NCBI GenBank assembly: GCA_019739225.1
Contig: JAHHDT010000005.1
Coordinates: 1,116,001 to 1,180,000 of the forward strand
Direction of reading: 5' to 3'
Source of the DNA: Aquamicrobium sp.
Lineage (GTDB): Bacteria; Pseudomonadota; Alphaproteobacteria; Rhizobiales; Rhizobiaceae
Length of the DNA: 64,000 nucleotides
The notes below the pieces were generated by a model that was not told where the DNA came from, made no database searches, and saw only the letters and a program-made list of their open reading frames with translations. Made by a program: the position numbers and the translations under genes. Shown in pieces: positions 57,814 to 64,000 of the stretch. How positions within the stretch are numbered: position 1 is the first letter of the stretch; each line of letters starts with the position of its first letter.

Positions 57814-58691
57814 GGCTCGCCTCCTAAGTTTGCGTTGGATGTCTGCCGCAGCGCGTTCCATCCGTCGAGGTCGAGCAGATTGTGGTATTCGTCGAGGCTG
57901 GCTGCGCCGCCGATGGCCTCCTCCAGCGAACCAGTGTCCGCGAGCTTTCGGAGCAGCCCGCGCATGGCCGGTATCGCCATCAACAGCAGGTAGACGGAGA
58001 ACCCCATAACCTTGAACCCGATTTGGGAAAGTTGCTCCTGCGTCAGGGATGGAGTCTTGCCGTCGGGAGTGACGATGTAGAATTGCGGCCGGGGGATTTC
58101 CGCGACTAGGCGCTGCACCTCGTCCTTCCCGCGCGGACCCTGCACGAAAATCGCATCGGCTCCGGCCTCGGCGTAGCGGCAGGCCCGCTCGATCGCGGCG
58201 TCTAGCCCTTCGACCGAGCGCGCGTCCGTGCGCCCCACGACGACGAGATCTGGATCGCGACGCGCATCCACCGCCGAACGCACCTTGTCTTCCATCTCTG
58301 AGACGGGGATCAGCGCCTTGTCGGCAAGCATGCCGCACCGCTTGGGCGAGACCTGATCCTCGATCATGATGGCTGCGGCGCCGGCGCGCTCGAACTCGCG
58401 GATAGTACGTTTGACTGTAATTGCGTTGCCGTAGCCGGTGTCTGCATCGGCGAAGACGGGCAGTCCAGTGGCATCGAAAATGCGTGCGACGTTGTCGGCG
58501 TTTTCCGTCATTGTCAGCAGCCCGACATCGGGCATGCCGAGCCTGGTCGCGGATGTGGCATTGCCGGATACCATCACGCCTTCATAGCCCTCGGCGCGTG
58601 CAAGCAGCGCGCTTAGCGGATCGCCCACCGCCGGCAGGATGGTCGCTTTCTCCCTCGACAATATCTCGCGGAGACGTGTTGTAGCCTTCAT
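57810..58691 (-). CDS. Isocitrate lyase / PEP mutase superfamily enzyme
   Basis: This 293-residue TIM-barrel enzyme belongs to the superfamily of methylisocitrate lyase, 2,3-dimethylmalate lyase, oxaloacetate hydrolase and PEP mutase. The Mg-binding DADTGYGN is near residue 80, MIEDQVSPKRCGM near 110 and VVVGRTDARSVEG near 150. The classic lyase loop is K-R/K-C-G-H; here the His is Met, so substrate handling may differ. It probably cleaves a substituted malate- or isocitrate-type acid to a 2-oxoacid and a second acid. The ATG at 58691 follows GGGAGGAC. Confidence 0.88.
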   Translation of the reverse strand: MKATTRLREILSREKATILPAVGDPLSALLARAEGYEGVMVSGNATSATRLGMPDVGLLTMTENADNVARIFDATGLPVFADADTGYGNAITVKRTIREFERAGAAAIMIEDQVSPKRCGMLADKALIPVSEMEDKVRSAVDARRDPDLVVVGRTDARSVEGLDAAIERACRYAEAGADAIFVQGPRGKDEVQRLVAEIPRPQFYIVTPDGKTPSLTQEQLSQIGFKVMGFSVYLLLMAIPAMRGLLRKLADTGSLEEAIGGAASLDEYHNLLDLDGWNALRQTSNANLGGEP

Positions 58692-58720
58692 GGTTTCGTC
58701 CTCCCTGACGAACCCTTGCT

Positions 58721-60124
58721 TCAAGCTGCGAGCAGACTCGCGAAGCGCCGGCTGTCATCCAGTTTCTCAATGGCGAGCAAGGCGTTCAGAATCTCCTCTC
58801 CCCGCTCCCCTCCCATGACGGGCGCGATCAGGTCGCGCGCCTTGTCGATCACTTCCTGCCGGCTCATGGGATCGTCCGGCGTACCGCGCACGACGCGCGC
58901 GTGGTGGCGCAGGACCCTCCCGTCACCGCAGCGGATTTCGACGATCGCCTGCCGACGCGGCCGCGCCGCCGTCAGCGCGGCGTCCGGTACGACCTTCGCG
59001 CGCTTGCGCAGTGCTGCCACAGCCGGATCGTCGACCCGGCTCTCGTCGTGCGTGGAGGCGAAGTTGAGCTTCCGGTCGACGAGATAAACAGCGACCAGAT
59101 GACAGATGTTGACGTTCGTTGCGCCGCCTTCGCCGACTACGTGCGAGACCTCGTCGGGCAGGATGACGTCGATCTCGTCAATCTCGTCCGGCATCGGGTC
59201 GTGCTCTGCAATCAGCGCCGTAACTGCGTCCAGGGCTGCCTGGCCCGGCGAGCCGACCGACCATTTTTTTATGGAGGACTCCATGATCTCATGGCGCGTT
59301 CCCAAATCTGCCCAAGGTGCCTTCCAGTCGAAGCCTTCGGGCGCGTTGACCTGAAACAGACCGTTGACGCCGGTCAGCGCATCGTCGACCCCCGGCATGC
59401 CGGAAGCCACCATGGTTGCCGCCATCACGCCGTTGCGTGCGGCCATCCCGGCGAAGTCGAAGGCCTTTTCGATATGGGCGTCGTCGCGCCGCCAGCAGGT
59501 GAGCCCCGAGGCCTGCTGCCCGGTGAAGGACATCACATGTGCCACCTGGCGCGGTGTCATCGAAAGCAGCGATGCGGCCGCTGCCGCGGCGCCGAACATG
59601 CCGCCGAGGGCGTGCATGCCGCGCCCTGCCTTGAACTGCCGGTAGGCGTCGATGGAGACGGGGATACGCCCGCAGATGTCGTATCCGACGGCCACTGCCT
59701 TGATCAGGTCGAGCCCCGAACGACCGTTTGCCTCGGCTATAGCCAGTGCCGCCGGCACGACCGCGCATCCTGGGTGGGTGATCGACGCGACATGGAAATC
59801 GTCGGTCTCGTCGCCATGGCCGGCCATGGCATTGGCCTGCGCTGCGTTGACGACGTTGGTCCGATGGCTTGAGCCTGCAACGGTCGCCTGCGGCAGACCG
59901 CCCAGCGTCTCGGCATAGCGCAAACCCGCCTCGCCAGCCGGCAGGCGCGAGCCGGACACGATGGCGGCTACGGTATCGATCAGGTGGTCTCGCGTCTTTT
60001 CGAGCAGAGCGCCCGACATATCGCGCGACATTGCCTTCGACACATGGTCGCCGATCGCCTGCGTAATCGGATCGAGTTTGCCCGTCTGCCCGGACAGGGA
60101 GGTGCGGTTTGGGTGATGGTTCAT
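58721..60124 (-). CDS. MmgE/PrpD family protein (2-methylcitrate dehydratase-like)
   Basis: This 467-residue protein belongs to the family of 2-methylcitrate dehydratase PrpD, cis-aconitate decarboxylase and iminodisuccinate epimerase. It has an N-terminal helical domain with MAGHGDETDDFHVASITHPG, a glycine-rich stretch GRGMHALGGMFGAAAAAASL and a C-terminal small domain (VGSPGQAALDAVTALIAEHD; VNICHLVAVYLVDRKL). It dehydrates hydroxy-tricarboxylates without an iron-sulfur cluster. It starts at ATG 60124, overlapping the SDR gene stop by 4 bases. Its substrate in this operon is unknown. Confidence 0.88.
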   Translation of the reverse strand: MNHHPNRTSLSGQTGKLDPITQAIGDHVSKAMSRDMSGALLEKTRDHLIDTVAAIVSGSRLPAGEAGLRYAETLGGLPQATVAGSSHRTNVVNAAQANAMAGHGDETDDFHVASITHPGCAVVPAALAIAEANGRSGLDLIKAVAVGYDICGRIPVSIDAYRQFKAGRGMHALGGMFGAAAAAASLLSMTPRQVAHVMSFTGQQASGLTCWRRDDAHIEKAFDFAGMAARNGVMAATMVASGMPGVDDALTGVNGLFQVNAPEGFDWKAPWADLGTRHEIMESSIKKWSVGSPGQAALDAVTALIAEHDPMPDEIDEIDVILPDEVSHVVGEGGATNVNICHLVAVYLVDRKLNFASTHDESRVDDPAVAALRKRAKVVPDAALTAARPRRQAIVEIRCGDGRVLRHHARVVRGTPDDPMSRQEVIDKARDLIAPVMGGERGEEILNALLAIEKLDDSRRFASLLAA

Positions 60125-60903
60125 GGCATATAGACCCCACCGTTGACGTGGATGGTCTGGCCAGTGACGTAGCCAAAAGAGGGCAGGGCCAGCGCGACGA
60201 CGGCGGCTGCGATTTCTTCCGGCCTGCCGCCGCGCCGCGCCGGCATCTTGTCGACCTGGTACAGCGTGCGGCGGAACGCGGCTTTGCCGGGGTCGTCGGC
60301 CTCGTCCTCGATCAGTCCGGGAGAGACGATGTTGGCGGTTACGCCTTGCGGGCCGAGATCGTGCGCCAGCGCCTTGGTCAGCCCCACCAGTCCCATCTTG
60401 GCAGCCATCACATGCATGTGGTTCGGTGTGCCCATATGGGCGGAAGCGCCGCCGATGGAGATGATACGGCCCGATCCCGACTTGACGAGGTAAGGCCGAG
60501 CTGCCTTGGCGCACAGGAAAGCACCATCCAGGGTGATGCCGAGAATGCGCCGCCAGTCCTCGTACGACGTCGTCTCGATCGTGCTCTTGCCGCGAACCGA
60601 GGCGTTGTTGACCAGAATGTCCAGCCCACCCAGCGTTTCCGCTACCTCGCCCACCAGCCGCTCGACGTCGCCCGGCACGGCCACGTCGCCGAGAACCACG
60701 ACGCAGCGCACGCCCTTCGCACGGACCAGTTCGGCGGTCTTGTCCGCCTCTTCGCGATTGCTGCGGGCGTGGACGGCAACGTCGGCGCCTGCGTCCGCCA
60801 GCGCCAGCACGATCTGGCGTCCGATACGGCGAGAGGAGCCGGTGACGAGCGCGACGCGACCGGCCAAAGGGCGATCGCCATGCGGGGTGGTGTCAGCGGT
60901 CAT
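60121..60903 (-). CDS. Short-chain dehydrogenase/reductase with altered catalytic site
   Basis: This 260-residue classical SDR has the nucleotide-binding TGSSRRIGRQ near residue 20, LVNNAS near 100, and the catalytic Ser in IISIGGASAH near 150. The YxxxK motif, however, reads HVMAAK in PNHMHVMAAKMGLVGLTKAL, so the position of the catalytic Tyr is Val while the Lys is kept. The C-terminus has VTGQTIHVNGGVYM. Activity may be lost or use a different acid. It overlaps the LeuD-like gene by 11 bases and the PrpD-like gene by 4. It was probably meant to act on a hydroxy or oxo intermediate. Confidence 0.9.
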   Translation of the reverse strand: MTADTTPHGDRPLAGRVALVTGSSRRIGRQIVLALADAGADVAVHARSNREEADKTAELVRAKGVRCVVVLGDVAVPGDVERLVGEVAETLGGLDILVNNASVRGKSTIETTSYEDWRRILGITLDGAFLCAKAARPYLVKSGSGRIISIGGASAHMGTPNHMHVMAAKMGLVGLTKALAHDLGPQGVTANIVSPGLIEDEADDPGKAAFRRTLYQVDKMPARRGGRPEEIAAAVVALALPSFGYVTGQTIHVNGGVYMP

Positions 60904-61516
60904 TGCGGAGATAGACCCATGGGCGCAGGGGTGCGTCGTTTTTCTGGAATGCGTCGATTGCGGTGGTGTGGCGCAACGTCAGGCCGATCTCGTCCAGTCC
61001 TTCCAGCAGCGCGGCCTTGGGTTCTTCCTCGATCTCGAAACGGTAGCTCGGGCCATCGTCCAACGTCACGGTCTGCTGCGGCAGTGACACATGGATGAGC
61101 TGCTTGCCACGGCTTTGGGTGACCGCTTCGGCGAGATGCTCAACCTCGTTCGCCTCCAGAATCACCGGCAGCAGCCCGTTCTTGTAGGCGTTGCGCCGGA
61201 AGTGCACGCCGAAGCTCGGCGCGATCACCGCCTTGAATCCGTAATCCATGACTGACCAGACTGCATGTTCCCGCGACGAGCCGCAGGCGAAGTTCGGACC
61301 TGCGATGAGTATCTGCGGATCGGTGGCCCAGTCCCAGTTGAATGGAAAATTCTCCACCCGCTTGCCGTCAACGAAACGCCAGTGGTGGAAGAGGCCGCGG
61401 CCGAGGCCCTTGCGCGACTTGGTGATCAGGAATTCGCGCGTGATCATCTGGTCGGTGTCGATGTCGGCCATCATCAGCGGCACGGCTTTGCCGCGTATTT
61501 CGGTGAAGGGTGTCAT
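60893..61516 (-). CDS. LeuD-like hydro-lyase small subunit (aconitase family)
   Basis: This 207-residue protein is the swivelling small domain of isopropylmalate isomerase-type enzymes. It has ADIDTDQMITREFL, the substrate-binding GPNFACGSSREHAVWSVMDY and KAVIAPSFGVHFRRNAYKNG. The length fits LeuD (about 200). It overlaps the large-subunit gene by 4 bases, so both subunits are made together. True LeuD acts in leucine synthesis, but here the pair lies in a catabolic operon with a carboxylate importer, so an isomerase or hydratase for another acid is more likely. Confidence 0.9.
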   Translation of the reverse strand: MTPFTEIRGKAVPLMMADIDTDQMITREFLITKSRKGLGRGLFHHWRFVDGKRVENFPFNWDWATDPQILIAGPNFACGSSREHAVWSVMDYGFKAVIAPSFGVHFRRNAYKNGLLPVILEANEVEHLAEAVTQSRGKQLIHVSLPQQTVTLDDGPSYRFEIEEEPKAALLEGLDEIGLTLRHTTAIDAFQKNDAPLRPWVYLRNDR

Positions 61517-62916
61517 TGGCGTGTCTCCCGCCAGGGGTCGACGATGCGTCCCGCCACGGCCGCAGCCGCCGCGATCTCCGGACTTGCGAGATGGGTGCGG
61601 GCGCGCTCGCCCTGGCGCCCCTCGAAATTGCGGTTGGAAGTGGCGACGCAACGCTCGCCAACGCCAACCATGTCGCCGTTGACGGCCGCGCACATCGAGC
61701 ATCCGGGCTCGCGCCACTCGAAACCCGCATTGATGAAAATCTGGGCCAACCCTTCCTCTTCCGCCTGGCGGCGGATACGCCCGGAGCCGGGAACGACCAT
61801 CGCTCTGACGCCTTCGGCCACCTTGCGGCCCTTCACATGCAGCGCGGCGCGTCGCAGATCGCCGATGCGGGCATTGGTGCAAGAGCCGATGAAGACGTGC
61901 TGGATCGGGAAATCGGACAGGCGGTCGCCTGGTTTGAGGCCCATGTAGGAGAGGGCCCTTTCCATCTGGCTACGGAGACGATCATCTGCGCCCGCAGGAT
62001 CTGGCACAGGATCGTCGATGCCAATGACCTGCTGCGGCGAAGTTCCCCAGGTCACCTGCGGTGTCAGCCGTGAGACGTCTATCGTGACGATTTCGTCCCC
62101 GGTCTTTTCGCAGCCGTCGGCCAGCGCCCGCCAGGTGGCCAGGGCCTTGTCCCAGTCTTCGCCCTTGGGCGCATAGGCGCGACCCTTGCAGTATTCGAAG
62201 GTTTCCTCGTCCGGCCGTACGATCGCGATTTCGGAACCGGCCTCGATCGCCATGTTGCAGAGGGTCATGCGATCCTCGACGGATAGCGCACGGAAACCGT
62301 CGCCGTCATATTCGAGCGCGTAGCCACGACCGCCGGAGGTGCCGATCCTTGCAATAAGCGCCAGGATCAGATCCTTCCCGCCCACGCCCTGCGGCAGCTT
62401 CCCGTTGAACTCGACGCGCATCAGCTTCGGCCGGGTCGCCCGGATCGTCTGCGTTGCGAGGATATGCTCCGCCTCGCTGACACCGATGCCCCAGGCGAGG
62501 GCGCCGAGCGCGCCGACAGTGCAGGCATGGCTGTCGATGCAAAGCACCGACAGGCCCGGCAGTGCGATGCCCTGCTCGGCCGAGACGATGTGTACGATCC
62601 CCTGATCGCGGTCTGCCGGTCCGAAGAGGCGCACGCCGCTTTCGGCCGTGTGCTGCTCGAACGCCTCGATCAGTCCGGGACCGCCCTCGATGGTGGGTCC
62701 GACCCGATCCTTTTTCGACGAGATGAGATGATCGACCACGCCCCAGGTCAATTCGGGATGGCGTACCGACCGCCCGCCAGCCTTGAGCGAAGAGAACGCG
62801 AGAGCGCCGGTAAGGTCGTGTAGCAAGTGCCGGTCGACATGGATGAGGTCGACACCGCCCGGCAGCGATGCCACCACATGCATGTCCCACAGGCGATCGA
62901 GGTATCTGTCAGCCAT
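61513..62916 (-). CDS. LeuC-like hydro-lyase large subunit (aconitase family)
   Basis: This 467-residue [4Fe-4S] dehydratase subunit has the cluster cysteines in VFIGSCTNARIGDLR near residue 340 and EWREPGCSMCAAVNGD near 400. Substrate and structural motifs include LCIDSHACTVGALGALAWGI and SEAEHILATQTI. The length matches LeuC and DmdA. LeuC normally has DSHTSTHGA, here DSHACTVGA, a change near the active site. DmdAB, a related enzyme of nicotinate-fermenting bacteria, hydrates dimethylmaleate. It overlaps the IclR gene by 8 bases and heads the enzyme part of the operon. Confidence 0.92.
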   Translation of the reverse strand: MADRYLDRLWDMHVVASLPGGVDLIHVDRHLLHDLTGALAFSSLKAGGRSVRHPELTWGVVDHLISSKKDRVGPTIEGGPGLIEAFEQHTAESGVRLFGPADRDQGIVHIVSAEQGIALPGLSVLCIDSHACTVGALGALAWGIGVSEAEHILATQTIRATRPKLMRVEFNGKLPQGVGGKDLILALIARIGTSGGRGYALEYDGDGFRALSVEDRMTLCNMAIEAGSEIAIVRPDEETFEYCKGRAYAPKGEDWDKALATWRALADGCEKTGDEIVTIDVSRLTPQVTWGTSPQQVIGIDDPVPDPAGADDRLRSQMERALSYMGLKPGDRLSDFPIQHVFIGSCTNARIGDLRRAALHVKGRKVAEGVRAMVVPGSGRIRRQAEEEGLAQIFINAGFEWREPGCSMCAAVNGDMVGVGERCVATSNRNFEGRQGERARTHLASPEIAAAAAVAGRIVDPWRETRQ

Positions 62917-63718
62917 TTTTCTGCACCCTCTTGCCGGCAGGCTGCAGCACCCCGGTATAGCCGAAGGTCGCCGACAGGGCGGCGGCTTCTTCGACGATCA
63001 GCTTTGCGATCGGGGATTCCATCGAAGGCTCGTAGCGAACCTCGGGAACGGTGACGCAGAGCGATCCGAACAGCGATCCGTCGCTTTCGAAGACAGGAGC
63101 GCCGAAACCGACTGCGCCTGCGATCTTCTGGCTTGTCGTGTGGGCATAGCCCTTGGCCCGGATCTCGGCGACCTGCGGCTGGATCTCCTCCCAGGTCGGT
63201 GTGGGAAGGGCTTCGACCGGTGACTGTTCGCCCTCGGCCAGGATGGCACGAATCTCGTCGTCGGGCAGGAATGCCAGGACTGAACGGCCGCTGGCGCCCC
63301 ACAGAACGGACAGCGGCTCGTAAAGGCTGATCGAATAGCGCAGCGGGTGCAGGCTATCGACCGAGTCCTCCAGCATGACCTTCCGCGAACCCTTCATGTA
63401 GCGCATCAGCAGAGAGACCTCGCCGCAGCCCTTGGCGACGCGCTCGAGGAACGGTCGGGCGACGGCGCGTGGCGACGTCTGGGTAAAGACGAGGGCGCTC
63501 AGCCGGTAGAACTCGACGCCGATGCGATAGGAATGGGGCGACTTCCCCCGCTCGACGATCTCGACATTCATGAGGAGCGCGAGGAGGCGGTGCACGGTGC
63601 TTGCGGGCAACTCGATGCGTTCCGACAGCGTCTTGATCGACACGTCGCCGCCGGCCTCCGCCAGCGCACGCATGAGGGTAATGACCCTCTCAACGGTGCC
63701 TACCGCCGTGTCGCGCAT
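62909..63718 (-). CDS. IclR family transcriptional regulator
   Basis: This 269-residue regulator has the IclR layout: an N-terminal winged helix-turn-helix (VERVITLMRALAEAGGDVSI; LSERIELPASTVHRLLALL) and a C-terminal GAF-like effector domain (RYSISLYEPLSVLWGASGRS; FGAPVFESDGSLFGSLCVTV). It is the first gene of the minus-strand operon, overlapping the LeuC-like gene. A perfect palindrome lies 15 bases upstream of its start, and a VOC gene diverges from the same region. It is the likely regulator of the whole operon and senses its acid or an intermediate. Confidence 0.92.
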   Translation of the reverse strand: MRDTAVGTVERVITLMRALAEAGGDVSIKTLSERIELPASTVHRLLALLMNVEIVERGKSPHSYRIGVEFYRLSALVFTQTSPRAVARPFLERVAKGCGEVSLLMRYMKGSRKVMLEDSVDSLHPLRYSISLYEPLSVLWGASGRSVLAFLPDDEIRAILAEGEQSPVEALPTPTWEEIQPQVAEIRAKGYAHTTSQKIAGAVGFGAPVFESDGSLFGSLCVTVPEVRYEPSMESPIAKLIVEEAAALSATFGYTGVLQPAGKRVQKNG

Positions 63719-63732
63719 GCATTCCTCCCTAA

Positions 63733-63749
63733 ATTCCGTTCAACGGAAT
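63733..63749. promoter_or_regulatory. Probable IclR operator
   Basis: ATTCCGTTCAACGGAAT is a perfect 8-bp-arm palindrome around one base, located between the iclR start and the divergent VOC gene. A further half-site, TGACGGAA, lies at 63761-63768. TTCCGT-type palindromes are common for IclR-family regulators. It could control both directions. Confidence 0.7.
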
Positions 63750-63851
63750 AACATTCTACTTGACGGAAGCTAAGGTCATTGTCACTCTCTCGTCAAGACC
63801 AAAAATCAGAAAGCCGTCTCGATACAATCGGGGCGTCAAAGGGAGGAAAGC

Positions 63852-64000
63852 ATGGCAAAGATCGTCCACATCTCGCTCAAAGTTGACGATATAGAAGCCT
63901 CTAGCGCGTTCTATCGGGACATCTTCGGCTTCGAGATCGTGCGGACGGAGATGAAGGCTGGCCGCGTTACCCGTGGCATGACAGACGGCGCCATGGACCT
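63852..64000 (+). CDS. VOC (glyoxalase) family protein, 5' part only
   Basis: Only the first 49 or so codons are in the window: MAKIVHISLKVDDIEASSAF then YRDIFGFEIVRTE and onward. This is the start of a vicinal-oxygen-chelate domain, with a likely metal His in VHISLKV. ATG 63852 follows GGGAGGAAAG. It is divergent from the IclR-led operon and shares its control region, so it may be part of the same pathway, for example as an epimerase, lyase or dioxygenase. The type of VOC enzyme cannot be told from this part. Confidence 0.8.
   Translation, partial: MAKIVHISLKVDDIEASSAFYRDIFGFEIVRTEMKAGRVTRGMTDGAMD

Noticed and set aside
58721-60124. Calling the gene prpD with a methylcitrate cycle
   Set aside because: No prpC is present, and propionyl-CoA is already handled by the pcc/mcm operon in this window, so a standard methylcitrate cycle is unlikely here.
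60893-62916. Leucine biosynthesis leuCD assignment
   Set aside because: The genes look like leuCD, but the catabolic operon context and altered motif residues argue against giving those symbols.

Overview
This GC-rich, gene-dense window comes from an alphaproteobacterial chromosome, most likely Rhizobiales/Hyphomicrobiales and Mesorhizobium- or Phyllobacteriaceae-like. The basis is gene content: PccR-type regulation of propionyl-CoA genes, a pim-type dicarboxylate operon, guaB and guaA with rsmB-like and tspO genes between them, OxyR next to KatG, and dispersed intergenic palindromes typical of the group. I recognise no tRNA, rRNA, CRISPR array, insertion sequence or integrase.

Layout. 1-5345: a truncated secreted protein, a non-pyrrolysine MttB-family methyltransferase divergent from a threonine dehydrogenase, an HPP membrane protein, a cupin-like protein and a MarR regulator. 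5364-13821: tyrosine/homogentisate catabolism, with hmgA, DUF1428, a fumarylacetoacetate hydrolase, a metallo-beta-lactamase-fold protein lacking several metal ligands, DinB, an FAD monooxygenase and DUF2783, followed by a repeat array, hppD and an Lrp regulator. 13949-18310: a TRAP transporter whose binding-protein and permease genes are separated by a second FAD monooxygenase. 18367-28258 (minus strand): a beta-oxidation operon in the order pimF-A-B-C-D, with pcaD and a 3-hydroxyisobutyryl-CoA hydrolase-like gene upstream. 28346-36552: pccR divergent from pccB-yghU-pccA-mcm, turning propionyl-CoA into succinyl-CoA. 36845-39217: a DeoR/GlpR regulator and glpK.

39366-53550 is mostly housekeeping: guaB, MAPEG, oxyR/katG, an L,D-transpeptidase, DUF1275, an rRNA methyltransferase, tspO, a thioesterase, a nucleosidase, an NAD-dependent epimerase/LysR pair and guaA. 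53604-63718 is one ten-gene minus-strand catabolic operon just downstream of guaA: IclR, a LeuC/LeuD-like hydro-lyase, an SDR, an MmgE/PrpD protein, an isocitrate-lyase/PEP-mutase-superfamily enzyme, a tripartite tricarboxylate transporter (TctB, TctA, TctC) and an AbrB-family membrane protein. A divergent VOC-family gene runs off the right edge.

How it fits together: most catabolic modules deliver acetyl-CoA, fumarate, acetoacetate, propionyl-CoA or succinyl-CoA to central metabolism. The least explained is 57810-63718. It has the dehydratase, aconitase-type and lyase families of a methylcitrate-like pathway but no citrate synthase, beside a carboxylate importer, which suggests uptake and cleavage of an unidentified branched or substituted di- or tricarboxylic acid.
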